Shown here piece after piece: positions 44,640 to 56,151 of a DNA stretch of 64,000 nucleotides (its first letter is position 1; every line of letters starts with the position of its first letter). Below the pieces are notes generated by a model, which saw nothing but the letters and a program-made list of their open reading frames with translations, did no database searches and had not been told where the DNA came from. This stretch comes from Aspidapion aeneum (taxonomy: Eukaryota > Arthropoda > Insecta > Coleoptera > Brentidae): positions 40,196,667 to 40,260,666 of the forward strand of contig OY755045.1 in the NCBI GenBank assembly GCA_963576565.1. The letters run 5' to 3'. The translations under genes were made by a program, and so were the position numbers.

Positions 44640-45500
44640 TGGAAAATAGAGGAAACCGATGCAAATTACCTTTCTGGGGATATTCTTACGGAAGCGGTAG
44701 ATGCAGATTTTGCCAGAAAAGTTTTGAGATGCTTACGACAAGGAGTTCAAAGTGTTTGAGTCTTGGATGAATTCACCGAAGATAAAAGGTATCGATGAAA
44801 ATATTCTATTGGCTTATTTTTTACATGTGCAAAAAGAATAAGCCCCATCGTCGCTATGGACCAAATACTTAATGCTTCGCTCGATTATTCACCTTTATAA
44901 AAAAATAGACATTTCAAAATATGACAAACTAACAAGCTTTTTGAAAAGCAAATCACAGGGATACAAACCTATACAAAGTCCAAGATATTAGAACGACCTG
45001 AAATAGAGAAGTTTTGAAACGAAGTTCTCGACGACGAGTACCTGTTAATGAAAGTGGCTTTGATAATGGGGATTAGCGGTGCTTGTAGATGCAATGAAAT
45101 GGTCAATTTGAAAATAGTAGTTTTAGTCACGTAGTTTTGCCAGACACTAAAACCAAGCAAGGATTTCCAGTCAACCCGATCAATTTGTATAAAAAATACA
45201 TGTCTTTCAGACCAAAGAATACTGATATAAGACGCTTTTATGTTTTTTACAAAAATGGGAGATGTACCACCCAGTGAGTTGGACCAAATACGTTGTCGAA
45301 GATATCTTCAAGAATTGCAATGTTTTTGAAATTGGAGGAACCAGGGCTGGCCCTACACCTGCCTGAGAAGGTCTTTGGCGACTCTTTTGGCCAATGCAAG
45401 GGCTAACATGACTACTTTGAAGCGTCACAGAGGATGGAAGTCCTCGACCGTAGCAGAAGAATACCATGCCTAGGAAACTCAATGCACATTGACAGGTCGT
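44640..45500 (+). pseudogene. Crypton-like tyrosine recombinase pseudogene
   Basis: Fragments in different plus frames match the insect Crypton-type tyrosine recombinase layout: YDKLTSFLKSKSQGYKPIQS, then KVALIMGISGACRCNEMVNL (Arg box I in GACR), and TCLRRSLATLLANARANMTT followed by LKRHRGWKSSTVAEEY (Arg box II, the H/W box and the catalytic Tyr). At least four frameshifts or stops break it (for example TAG after CAAGATAT, TAG after GTCACG). A one-base loss near 45356 appears to have removed the usual His before CLRRS. Cryptons move as extrachromosomal circles via this enzyme; this copy cannot. Element ends not found. Confidence 0.65.
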
Positions 45501-45910
45501 TGGGTTAAAGTTCTCTTTAAGCTGAAAAGAGGCGCTTTTATTCAGGTAAAAAAACTCTTCCACCGCATTTTATTTCGGGTTCATTTTAAATCTATCTTTT
45601 TGGCTCATTTAGGTAATCTTTGCTGCTGACGCATTTTAATTAAATTTTGTTAAATTTGTAACTTTTGCAATTTTTAAATATAAAACAATGATAATTTCGA
45701 GTTGCTTTCCTGGGTGAAGTGTCTAAAGTTCAGACGAGTACAAGATGCATAGTTTTCCGAGAAATTTTAAGGTAAGTTTTCTTATTTTCTCATTTGAGGT
45801 TAGGTGGCATTTGATAAAATTTGTATTGGTAGTGTCTTTTTACTTTCTTATCGCTTACTTTACGGAACTCTGAATACAGCTTTCCAATGCTTGGTATGTG
45901 CCTTATTTGC
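45501..45910. other. No gene seen
   Basis: AT-rich; no supported feature. Confidence 0.4.
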
Positions 45911-45912
45911 TC

Positions 45913-46019
45913 ATCAATAAAGCACAAATTTAGTGTTAATTTTATGTATATCTCTTTCTTTTGATATAAAATAAAAAGAGACACATACAAAATTAACACT
46001 AAATTTGTGCTTAATTGAT
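45913..46019. repeat. 107-nt near-perfect hairpin
   Basis: The arms starting ATCAAT and ending ATTGAT pair over about 50 positions (including GCACAAATTTAGTGTTAATT with its exact complement), with a few mismatches and a loop at GATAT near 45963-45967. The size and pairing are compatible with a precursor of small RNAs or a tiny MITE; nothing further identifies it. Confidence 0.75.
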
Positions 46020-46672
46020 GGGTAAATGATGCATTACCCAGCAGCGTAATATACTTTGAATAGTGTATTCCTTAATTTTAAATCTTTATCTTACCAAAAT
46101 CTAAGTACCTATGACTAACGGGGTTATAAGTTGTTTTTATTGTTTTCAGCTTTTGGATGATATGTGCGACCGCTGATAAGCTATGTATAGACTGCTTTGA
46201 AACATACCCTACACAACTTACAATCAAGGCGAGGAGGTACTTTTCAATCACATCAGATTTTCGTCAAGCTGTTCAAAATTAGACATTTAAGAATGATTGT
46301 CTTCACGAACAACTGTTTCATTATTTATTTACTCTTCAGTCACCACAAATGTTTAAACCAAATTTAAATATATCAGATAGTGTTTGGTTTTTCATTATAT
46401 TTTATTTTCCCAATCAATTAGACTATGTATTATTTCATCTATAGTTAGTCCTTAATTTAGTTTTTCTTTGCAGCTTTTTTATATTAGTAAAAACTCATTT
46501 AAAAAATGATTCATTTATTGCACTTTATATATAATTTTCAATCTGTTTATGTCTTATAAAGACATTGTATGTCTTTATAAAATATTAACTGATTGTAAAT
46601 TGTCATAAAAACTTTAAAAATAAAGAAAATTTATTATAAAAGGCGATTCCAATTTCCCGCCTCAACTTTTAG
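46020..46672. other. No gene seen
   Basis: AT-rich sequence upstream of the possible terminal exon. Confidence 0.4.
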
Positions 46673-46899
46673 GCTCAGTAGTGGGCGCCACAGAGTTAAC
46701 GATCTGTCAAGCAGCCGGAGCTGTGACTGAACCGAAGCAAAAATCCTATATATCTATGGAAGAATACCTGGAAGAATTGGGGCATAACAAAATACAAACT
46801 GTAGAAAAAATACAAGGTTCTAATGCGTCGGCGTCTTCCAGTATTATCGGCAGCTGTACCAATATGAGAGCGTCTGGTTCCAATGAACCAACAATTTAA
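46673..46899 (+). CDS. Possible terminal exon of an unidentified gene
   Basis: CTCAACTTTTAG (acceptor-like, ending at 46672) precedes an open frame that begins two bases into a codon. It reads VVGATELTICQAAGAVTEPK and ends NEPTI before TAA (46897-46899). A middle segment, SMEEYLEELGHNKIQTVEKI, looks like an amphipathic helix, and the C-terminal part is Ser/Asn-rich. AATAAATAAG near 46930 could be a polyadenylation signal. Composition is clearly less AT-biased than its flanks. No domain is recognised. It is on the opposite strand from the coiled-coil exon and its phase does not fit the exon-like frame at 36.4 kb. Confidence 0.4.
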
Positions 46900-47494
46900 T
46901 TTCAATATCAATGTGAATTCTGCTTGCAATAGTAATAAATAAGTAGAATACTACTTTAAATATAAACGTTAGTTTCAATCCATAACTCACTAGTGAGAGA
47001 TTATTATAAACACTAGTGTGTTATTTGATAGTTTACATGTCTAAAATGACATAAATAATGTCAGTCATAACTGTCATGTGTTGGATAAAGTATATTCTGG
47101 ATTTTGGCGCCTCCTTGACCTCTTTCCTTCAAAAATCCTGGATCCGCCACTGCCGTAAAAGTATTGCAGGAAATGTGTCAAAATGACGGGACACCAATGC
47201 AAGTAGCATCTAACGCCGCGCTGGCCATTTACGGCAGGAGCCCAACTAAACCAATTAAGCAACTAAATTAGATTAAGTGGTTAGATTGGGGTCTATGTTC
47301 AGATAGAGTTGAGTGTTAAAATCAGTAGCGTACAGTTCAAGATTTAAGTTCTAGTAAACGCTCGTCAGTCACCAACCGTTCCTATAATGGTAATTACAAA
47401 CTCTTTCCAAGCGATCATGGTTGAAGCGTGTAACCGGATAATACCCAGGTCCCGAGCTGTTTTCCAATTGCGGTTATTCACATTTATGACTACT
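46900..47494. other. No gene seen; lone hAT-type end
   Basis: GGATCCGCCACTG at 47139-47152 looks like one hAT terminal repeat, without an identified partner. Confidence 0.35.
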
Positions 47495-47502
47495 ATAAAT
47501 AC

Positions 47503-47685
47503 CATGGGCGCACCCAGGGCGGGAGGGGTAGGTCTAGCCCCCCCCCGCAGCCTAAATTTTTTTTAGATATTTTCCACATATTTCATAAATGAAAAGATAA
47601 AATAGCATATAATGCGCCATCATGAGACCTTAGGCTCTCCCAAAGACCTCGCCTCCCCCAAGACATATTTCTCGGTGCGCCACTG
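47503..47685. mobile_element. hAT-type MITE, 183 bp
   Basis: Begins CATGGGCGCACC and ends GGTGCGCCACTG, an imperfect inverted pair. TAAATAC flanks both sides (47496-47502, 47686-47692); allowing one mismatch the TSD is 8 bp. C-rich runs lie just inside both ends. Confidence 0.7.
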
Positions 47686-47827
47686 TAAATACTGTGGTTA
47701 CGTGGGCTGCGTTTACTTTAATTGCGTATGCTATAGATATCAAAATATGATAAATATAAAAGTTTCAGAATCTTTTAAGAAGTTTAAGAATTAGAATGTC
47801 AAAAAGAAATTCTAAATTTTAGAATTC

Positions 47828-48800
47828 GACAGGTCGATGGTTTTTTAAAATTTTTACATCCTGTAAATTATTTTGGAATTTTATAGATTTTTTCTTTCTG
47901 ATTTCAAAAATTTATATGTTGGGGTTATTTGGTTTATTTGATATATGCGTTTAAAAGTTTTAAAAACTTCAATTGGTACTGTTTAAAACATCAAGGCAGC
48001 CATGAAAAAGACAATCGCATTGACACAATAACTGATGCTATTGTTTTGTCAACTTGTTTAATTTATTTTTAAGAGCGGTAAACGATGTTTTTTCCGAGGA
48101 AAAAACTGGATATGATTAAAATGTTTTACTCAAATAATGAAAACGCATCTATAGCTCGCAACCTTATTAAATACAGTAAACACATTATTATGGCCAGCAA
48201 ATAGCCCCGATTTGTCTCCCCTTAATTTTTTTTGTGGTGCTACCTAAAAAATAAGGTGTAATACAACAGGCTGGAAACACTTCTAAATACAAATTCTGCA
48301 AGTAAAAACAGATATATAGATATTAATCGTCGATCTTCATGAAAATTCTGTGCAATCTATCTATCCAGCTATTCACAGAAAATTTATAAGAATAATTCAA
48401 AATTGTATTAATAATCAAGGAGGCTATGTAGAAAATTAACAAAGAAGATCATATATTTATTTTTTTTCTAAAAACATTGTATTATTTTTTGTTTTTACTG
48501 GCTTGCGGCGCCACACATTACTGCGCAGGATCACCGCGGATGGTAAATATTAATAAATTTTATACCTTACAAAAGCAACAGCATCACTTTTTGTGTCAAT
48601 GCGATTGTTTTTTTCATGGCTGCCGTGAGGTTTTAAACAGTATCAATTTAAGTTTTTAAAACTTTTAAACGCATATATCTCCAAAACTGATAAACGAAAT
48701 AATACCAACATATATATTTTTGAAATTAGGAAGGAAAGATCTATAAAAATCTAAAATAATATATGGGGTGTTCAATTTAAAAAAACCCATCGACCTTGTC
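47828..48800 (+). mobile_element. Mariner-like element, deleted
   Basis: The left end GACAGGTCGATGGTTTTTT and right end AAAAACCCATCGACCTTGTC are inverted, with pairing continuing through a GGTGTTCAATTT-type block. A broken transposase lies inside. TSD not clear. Confidence 0.7.
48087..48440 (+). pseudogene. Mariner/Tc-type transposase remnant
   Basis: An N-terminal fragment (MFFPRKKLDMIKMFYSNNEN, helix-turn-helix side) is joined after a deletion to the C-terminal region, where W-P-A-x-S-P-D-L-S-P-L-x-F-F-x-W-x-Y-L-K-N-K-V can be read across frameshifts. That region surrounds the last catalytic acidic residue in DD-D/E transposases of this superfamily. The middle, including the first two catalytic aspartates, is missing. 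Confidence 0.6.
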
Positions 48801-49400
48801 AAATTTTGACATTTAGATTTTTTTTTTTGATATTCTGATCCAAATATTATTAAACATCGTAAAAAATTATCAAACTTTTGTATTTATAATATCTTGATAT
48901 CTATTCAAATAAACGTTTTAGATATGGTGTAAAAATATACGGTCTAATAATAACTTCAAGAAAAAATCAAGTGTTGATCGGTTAATTAATACGTGGGTTG
49001 ATTAAGCCCTTAGATATCAATACATAAATAGAAAAGGAATACACTAAAAAACAAACTAACTAGGTATATACATATATACATACATCTACACACTAATGTC
49101 ACTATGATCGGATAAATATTTTTTTGTAATAAAAGTTTGTGTCGTTTAAAAATCAAACAGACACGATTTCGGCTATTTATCAAATGTGATGTTTTAAAAA
49201 AATGCTCTGACACGGACACATCAATTTTAAAAAAAATCTTTTGATTACTTTACATTGACGGTGCGTTATCTTTACTAAGTTAAAGTTTAATAAATAAATA
49301 AAGCCTATTCCTATATCTAAGCTTAATCCCCTATACGTGCTTACCGAACATGCGTCAATTGGTAACTCAAGCGCGGATCTGGGCATAAATCTATATGGGG
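48801..49400. other. No gene seen
   Basis: AT-rich; ends at a G-rich tract that begins at about 49397. Confidence 0.4.
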
Positions 49401-49409
49401 GGGGGGGCG

Positions 49410-49668
49410 AGGGGTGGCTCGGTATTTCCTTTTGGTTTACAGGGTAGAGGAAATACCAGGAAATACTTGGGAAGTACTGGGAAATATACTAGGGAATACC
49501 ATTGAAAATACTAGGGGGGGAAATACTAGGAAATACCATTGCTTGGGAAATACTAGGAAATACCATTGAAGTTTGAGGAAATACTGGGATATACCAGGAA
49601 ATACCGTAGGTTTTTCCTTTTGGTGTACAAAATTCGGCGATCGAGCCACCCCTCGGGGGGGGGGGAGG
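49410..49668. repeat. Minisatellite bracketed by an inverted pair
   Basis: Units of the kind GGAAATACTAGGAAATACCATTG fill about 49446-49608. They are bracketed by GAGGGGTGGCTCGGTATTTCC (left) and GATCGAGCCACCCCTCGG (right), which are inverted, each next to a run of ten or more G. GCGCGGATCTG occurs on both sides. Confidence 0.7.
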
Positions 49669-49954
49669 GTGCGCGGATCTGAGTCAAAATCTACGGGGGG
49701 TAATAGTCGACGAAAAAATTATTTGCAATATAATTTTTTTTTTCTAGGAGGGGTAAATCCTGTTTTCCCTGTATTGGTTAGCAAAAAATGTATATATTTT
49801 TTCTAGGGGGGGTAATTACCACGTTACCCCCCCATTCAAATCCGCGCTTGGGGAGGGGTGGTAACTATCCGTTAAGCCCCTTATTTTTTAAATAAAAGTG
49901 GATATATCTTTTTCTAGGCGGCGGTACTTCCCGCGTTACCCCCTAAAATCGCGC

Positions 49955-50990
49955 TTGGGCCCCACCATACTCAACTCGGTGCTTTTGTTGATAAACTGTA
50001 TAGTTTTTGAAATATGAATTTTCAAAATTTAGCAATTTTGCTCTTATCCATAATTAACGGTAGGGGTTTTAGCATCTCTATGGCCCCACCATACTGCAAC
50101 TCGGTGCTTTTTTTGATAAACCTAATATTTTTTAAAATGTGAATTTTCAAAGTTTGGCCATTTTGGTCTTATGGGATTCCCTACACTAAAATTCGCTAAA
50201 TGACATGTTTCCGATTCTTAACGCTTTTTCGTATCTTGTTAATAAACTGTATAGTTTTGAAATTAAAATTTTCAAAGTTTGGACATTTTGGTCTACCCTA
50301 AAATTCGCTAAATGACGTTTTTCCGAATGTTAACCCAAGGTGTGGTTTTTTCGCATCGCTATCACCCCACCATACTGGAATTCGATGCTTTTGTTGGTAA
50401 ACTGTATAGTTTTTAAAATATACATTTTTAAAGTTTGAACATTTTGGTCTTATGGGACCTAAATGACGTTTTCCGAATCTTAACTCAATGTGTGGTTTTT
50501 TCGCATCGCTATGTCCTCACTATACTGGAACTCGGTGCTTTTGTTGGTAAACTGTATAGTTTTTGAATTATGAAATTTCAAAGTTTGGTCATTTTGATCT
50601 TATGGGATACCCTATCCTAAAATTCGCTAAATGACGTTCGAATCGTAACTCAGTATGTAGTTTTTTCGCATCTCGATGACCCCACCATACTGCAACTCAG
50701 TGCTTTGGTTGATAAAGTACAGTCGAACCTCTATAACTCGAACCTGAAGGGACAACCAAAACAGTTCGAGTTATGGAGAGTTCGAGTTATAGAAACTCGA
50801 GTTACATAGGTTAAAATACATGTAAAAAGTGCAGGGACCGCTTAAAAGGTTCCAGTTATAGAGGGGTTCGAGTTATAGAGGTTCGAGTTAGAGAGGTTCG
50901 ACTGTATATAGCTTTTGAAATATTAATTTTCAAAGTTTGGCCATTTTGGTCTTTGGGATCCCCCCTCTCTTTTTCAGATATCACCATTCA
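49955..50990. repeat. Tandem repeat array, period about 130-165 bp
   Basis: About six degenerate units begin CCCCACCATACTGCAACTCG and continue GTGCTTTTGTTGATAAACTG, TATAGTTTTTGAAATATGAA, AAAGTTTGGCCATTTTGGTC and AATTCGCTAAATGACGTTTT. The last unit is interrupted by the MITE at 50720-50904. A hammerhead-like motif follows about 25 bp after the array. Confidence 0.8.
50720..50904. mobile_element. TA-flanked pogo/Tigger-like MITE, 185 bp
   Basis: Left end CAGTCGAACCTCTATAACTC, right end inverted (GAGTTAGAGAGGTTCGACTG), with extra internal GAGTTATAGAGGTTCGA-type copies. TA lies on both sides (50718-50719, 50905-50906). Other tandem units of the host array read uninterrupted across this position, giving an empty site. 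Confidence 0.88.
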
Positions 50991-51015
50991 TTTCATCTCC
51001 ATTCCATATGGTTAC

Positions 51016-51064
51016 GCTCGGACTGATGTGTCCCAATGAGGACGAAACACCGCTGTCTTCGAGC
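51016..51064 (+). ncRNA. Hammerhead-like ribozyme motif with altered core
   Basis: Stem I GCTCGGA / TTCGAGC (51016-51022, 51058-51064; one G-U pair), core CTGATGT (51023-51029), stem II GTCC/GGAC with loop CAATGA, core GAAA (51044-51047), a 3-bp stem III with loop CCGC, and cleavage nucleotide C51057 after GU. The core should read CTGANGA; the final A is T here, which probably weakens or abolishes cleavage. The fold otherwise equals the motif at 8263-8310. Confidence 0.7.
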
Positions 51065-51737
51065 TACCCTGTGCCATTTTTGAGGAACTGCCCGCAAACC
51101 TGTTTTAATTTATGTTTTTGTATTTGATTTTTATTAAGTATTCTTTTTATGACGTCACATTTGTTTTAATAATTTAAATTATTTTTGGCTAAATATTCTT
51201 ATTATCTACGTAGGTTATCATAAATCTACCTATATATTTTATAATGTACCTAAATACTTTATGATGTAGATCAGTTGACTTTATTTAATTTAGCCTGATT
51301 CCACTTTAAAATCGTATGATGGTATTCCACAGGGATCTTATCGCGATGGACGCTAAAAGATTAATTTTATTAATAGGTGTTTTTTATTATTGTTATTTTT
51401 TGATTTTAACACAGCTGTGGACTTAAAAAACATGAATGAAAATTTAACCAGCTTATCTAACAAGTTGAACTAAAATAATATTTAGTTTACTTTTATACTC
51501 TAGGCGATTTTACACACTATTTCTTTTTATTATAATTTTTTTTTCATATGTATATAAGTGTTAGACATAAGTTTAAGCATTGTTAATAAGAGTTTGCATA
51601 TTCTTGAACAATAAAGCATGTTTGGACTAAACTGAAAATATATTTTTTTATTTCTTAGCTATAGGATTTGACTTATAATTTTTAATTCTTAAAAAATAAA
51701 ATAAAGATTTAAATTTATAAGAGACCTGAAAGAGAGA
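51065..51737. other. No gene seen
   Basis: AT-rich; shares GAGCTACCC just after the hammerhead with sequence about 50 bp after the first hammerhead (near 8359). Nothing else recognised. Confidence 0.4.
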
Positions 51738-52197
51738 AATAAAAAAAGAATGTAAAATTTTACATTTATGATACAATGGTGAAAAGCTGTATGAAATATA
51801 GACTTGTTGCGTAATAGAAAAATACAAAACGAAAATCGAAAGCGTCCATATGGATGCAGTAAGAAGATCCATATCTAGGACAGCTCATATAAGAAAAAAG
51901 ACCATAAAAGAAAGTATGGGAATCGACGGAAACAATATAACGGATGACATTACTAAAAGACAACTGATATGGTAGGGCCGTGTACAACGGATGAACGTCG
52001 AAAGATTACCACAGCAGGTCCTAGAATGGCAACAAATAGGGCGCAGAAAAAGAGGGCGTCTTAAACTAGAATGACAACAGTCAATCCAAAGATCAATGAG
52101 TCAAAAAAATCTGACAGAAGATAATTGTCAGGATCGAAGGAGGTGGAGAATAGGCGTCGGACAACGTAGAAAAACGTTCTAAACCGACATAGTAGCA
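51738..52197 (+). pseudogene. LINE fragment, reverse transcriptase C-terminal end
   Basis: Same family and same 3' end as the minus-strand fragment at 37397-38443. Plus-strand frames read VQRMNVERLPQQVLEW, GRRKRGRLKLE and DRRRWRIGVGQRRKTF with stops between. It is 5'-truncated near 51738. MITE 'P' copy 2 is inserted at its 3' edge. Confidence 0.7.
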
Positions 52198-52588
52198 GTA
52201 GAACCAGGGCTATCAAAACGGACGGGCCATGATCCTCCACTTTGTTGACGTCACATCGGGGGCTGATTTTTTTTTGATGGTCACGTCACGACACAGCTGA
52301 TTGTCTTTAAAATATTGAAGTTGGAATAACGATTCATGAGTATTTGATTTTTTTAAATAAAGCCGGTTTTGAGACTGTTTTTACTATATTCTTGCAGAAC
52401 AATTTTTTTGTATAGTAATCCTTAATTTTTCAGGGCCGCTTCATTGGCTCACACAAAAATTACATTTAAAGCAGAAGCGAATCGTTTCTGTATGCAAAGC
52501 ACTTGGCAAACTTTTAAAACTTAATATAGGTATTTATTTACATGTGTTTATAAAAATGACAATATCAAAAAATTATTTTTTTGTAGGG

Positions 52589-53102
52589 TGGCTAGAAACC
52601 GTTTGTTTTTATTTTTAATTTAAAATTGTTTTTGTTTATTAAAAATGCGGGGTTAAGATTTTTAATAATGACCTGGGTTGTAAAATCCTATTTTGGGAAA
52701 AGCGATTTTTAGCACCTTTTTGGGACCTTTTTTGGTCATATGACTTTTGTCAGCTTTTGTTAAAATCGCGATAAAACCACGTTTTGACTTTTTGGAAAGC
52801 GCCGTCCTGCGCCAGAAAGAGAAAGCAAAACACTTCCGTCGAAACTTTTGCCGAGAACGCATCGCAACAGAAAAAACCTTAAACCTAATTTTCGGGAGTG
52901 AAAACCCGGATCGGCCCTACCATCACTGATAAAGACGAGCGAAGCTGCAGAAAACAAACTGGTAAGTCTTAACGTGGGCGAAACTAATTTAAAACATCAC
53001 AAAATTAACATTTTTTTATAGAAATCCCAAAGTGGTGTTTTTCAGGGTATTTTCGTTTTTTGGGGAAAATACCAAGGACCACTCTTTTCGGGACTTTCGG
53101 GA
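52589..53102 (+). repeat. 5' LTR of BEL/Pao element
   Basis: Begins TGGCTAGAAACC. It matches 59163-59669 position for position with about six substitutions in 507 bp. The last few bases before the internal region differ between the two LTRs, so the 3' boundary (53102-53108) is uncertain. The following TGGTTCTTCGG is a candidate primer site that I cannot assign to a tRNA. Confidence 0.85.
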
Positions 53103-53609
53103 CCCATTTGGTTCTTCGGTAGCCTAATTTTTTGAAAAAGCAGTTTGGGGATGCAGTTTGTCTGAATTTGCCTGTTACCAAGTGGGTTTTTCTTGCAGTA
53201 AACACGTTTTTATTTCAGTTTTTTTGTGAAACCGTTTTTTGCGTCCTTGATGTGCGCTGCTGTATGTGCGCGCGCAACATCACACCTTTGAATAGGAAAC
53301 TGGTGAAAATTGGTACATTGTATTTTTTTTTGTTGGCCTTGTTTTGGTTTTCGACCATAGAAAAAGAAAATTTCATTGTTTTCGACGGTTGGCACCATTG
53401 AAATCATATGTTCCATGACACATGACGCCTACCTAACCTATAATTTTTGATGACAAAACGACAATTTTGTTTATTTATTTTTTGATTTTGAACCTTGTTT
53501 TTTGTCGGTCTTGAGTTTTTTGAACGACCGCGAAACATCGTACCTGTGTTTTAGTGCGTTTACCCAATTTTTAGAGCATTTAACCTTTTTGTTTTGTTGT
53601 GGCTTAAGG

Positions 53610-54197
53610 ATGAGTGAGTTAAAATCTCTTAAGAAACAGCAAGCCTCCATATTGACGCGGGTGAAAACAACACTTGCAAAAGCCTTAGATGCACAATCTG
53701 ATCCTACCAACGCTACCAAAATTTGAGCTTTTAAAATGCGTTTAGTTGACTTTGGGACTCAGTGTAGTCAATTTGACTAATTTCACTTCGACATTGTTAA
53801 GCTAGACCTTACAGAGGAACAAGAAAATAATCAGGGTGAGTTAGTAGAATCATTTGATGATGTAAAGTATTCAATAAGGTCTATAGCTAGGGACCTTTTC
53901 CCAGATTCAAGCCAACAAAGCCTGCCATCACCTGTCTCGGTTTCTGATCCTACCCGAGGATTAGAAATTCAAAAAATAAGTTTGCCTGCCTTCAATGGCA
54001 CAGATTTAAGGGCGTGGCCTACCTTTCTTGATTTATTTAATAGTTTAGTTCATGATAAGGTTGAACTTTCAGATATAGCTAAATTTCAAGCTCTTTCTAC
54101 AGCCCTTGTAGGTGAAGCACAATCAGTTATATGTAATATTCCATTGGTAGCATCTAATTATAGGCTTGCTTATTGCAGTTGTTCGTCTTTACAATAA
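53610..54197 (+). pseudogene. BEL Gag N-terminal region, broken
   Basis: An ATG at 53610 opens MSELKSLKKQQASILTRVKT, the usual BEL Gag start, but stops at 53723-53725. A second frame gives the DUF1759 region, including LPAFNGTDLRAWPTFLDLFN and VGEAQSVICNIPL, up to about 54175. There the reading shifts again into the next segment. Two frameshifts and one stop separate pieces that should be continuous. Confidence 0.8.
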
Positions 54198-56151
54198 TAA
54201 GAGACGCCTTGTAACCCACTATTGGTCTTCGGTTTATTCTGCACCTACTGCTAAGAGTAATAGCTCTCGGGATTTAAGAAAACTTTTGTCCACATTTCGT
54301 GAAAATCTTGAAATGAACCTTCTTGATTTTATTAAAATGAACCTTCTTCTACAGAAAATTGATCCCACTCTTAAGCAGAAATTTGAAGTTGAGAATAGCA
54401 CCAAAGAGATCCCAACCTATAAAAGTTTGTTTATCTTTCTAGAGCAGAATTGTCGTGCTCTTGAAAATTGTTGTCTTTTGGACAATTCTTTTGATGCTGT
54501 GTCTGTTTCCCCCTCTCATCGCCAGGGTGGAGGGAGAAGGACAAGTAAACCACCCTATAGTTTAACCACCCAAGTTGACCATTGCAGCTGTTGTAAACAG
54601 AAAGGCTTTCACCCATTTATTAAGTGTGATAAATTTTTGGAAATAGAAGTCTCACAGCGACATGCCCTTGTAAAAAGGGAACACCTTTGTTTCAATTGTT
54701 TTAGAAACCACCCCGTGAACCAGTGTCTTCATACTGAGTCATGTTCATTTTGCGCAGGACGTCACAATACTCTTGTGTGTTTTAGAAAGAAAAAGACTCC
54801 AAATGACCCTGTTGGTACCACCTCCCATAGTACTACCCCTAGAAGTACCATGTGTACATCCACCATTGTAAACCATAGTGAACCAATTGAAGTGAAATCA
54901 GTTCTTTTTGCTACCGCTCAGGTTCTGATTTTGAATAACCAACATAAACTTGTTCCTTGCCGAGCCCTCTTTGATACAGCAAGTGAAGCGAGTTTCATAT
55001 CCTTGTCTTGTGCTGACAAACTGACATTGCCTATTATTTCTAATAGTACACCAGTCCATGGTTTAAATAATATGAGTTGTAATGTGTCTCATGGAACCAT
55101 GAACCTTGAGATTTGTTCTAAGAACTTCCCAGATAGTTTTTTTAGATGTGAAGCCATCATTACCCCAAAAATTTTTGGACCTACCCCTTCTACTTGTGTA
55201 AATATTAATTTGTCACAGTGGCCTTATTTAGAAGGATTAGAAATTGCTGATCCAGATTTTGGAAAGCCCAGCGATGTTGATATTTTGCTTGGAGTTGATT
55301 TATTTGGCCAGATGCTTGTTCCAGGTTTTGTGAAGGGACAAAATGGACCTTCCGCCATGAATACCATATTTGGTTGGGTATTGTTTCGAGGCTTTAATAA
55401 ATCTACCCCCTCAAAATTTGTTAATTTGTTGACTACCATAGATTACCCAAATAGTTGTGCTCTCAGTGATACTATGAGAAAATTTTGGGAAATTGAGTTT
55501 GTTCCTCAAAAGATCCCCCTCAATGAGGAGGAGGAAAATTGTGAGGATATTTACCAATCAACCTTCTCGAGAGATCCTTCCGGGAAATATATTGTGAGAT
55601 TACCTTTTAGAGACTCGCCTCCAGCTTTGGGTGACTCTAGAAACCAAGCCCTTCGGAGATTTAATCTTTTGGAAATGAGACTTTCTAAAAACCCACTTCT
55701 TCGTCAGTTGTATAATGATTTTATGCAAGACTATGTAGACCAGGGTCACATGACACCTGGCTCGTCATTTGAAAATCCTTCTTATTATTTTCCACACCAT
55801 TGTGTAGTTAAGGAGCATGGGACCTCACGCATCAGAGTTGTTTTTGATGGTGGAGCTAGTAGCTCTAATGGATTGAGCCTCAATGATGTCTTGCTGCCAG
55901 GGCGAAAGCTACAAAATGATATAGCCAAAATCTTGTTAGGTTTTAGATTTTACCCATTTGTTTTTAGTACAGACATACGACAGATGTTCAGAAATATTGT
56001 TGTAAATAACAAAGATGTCAGATACCAAAAAATCCTGTGGAGATTTGACCCCTCTAAACCTATCCAAGATTGGAACCTCCACACAGTGACAGATGGTTTG
56101 AATTGTAGCCCGTACTTAACTTTTAGAACTCTACTCTCAGTTAGTAGCTGA
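54166..56151 (+). pseudogene. BEL Gag C-term, protease and RT N-terminal part
   Basis: A 661-codon open segment in three parts. First comes the remainder of Gag with cysteine/histidine clusters (CSCCKQKGFHPFIKC, CFNCFRNHPVNQC, CSFCAGRHNTLVC). Next is an aspartic protease of DUF1758 type (ALFDTASEASFIS). Last is the start of reverse transcriptase (RIRVVFDGGASSSNGLSLND, STDIRQMFRNIVV). It ends in a frameshift just after LTFRT, before the catalytic YVDD region. Confidence 0.88.

Noticed and set aside
45207..45563. 118-codon minus-strand frame as a gene
   Set aside because: It is the opposite strand of the Crypton-like recombinase remnant.
36335..46899. Joining the KEN-box frame to the possible terminal exon at 46.67 kb
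   Set aside because: The splice phases do not match: the first leaves two bases and the second also needs a two-base start.
49410..49668. CRISPR-like array
   Set aside because: Units are degenerate direct repeats without regular unique spacers, in a eukaryotic context.
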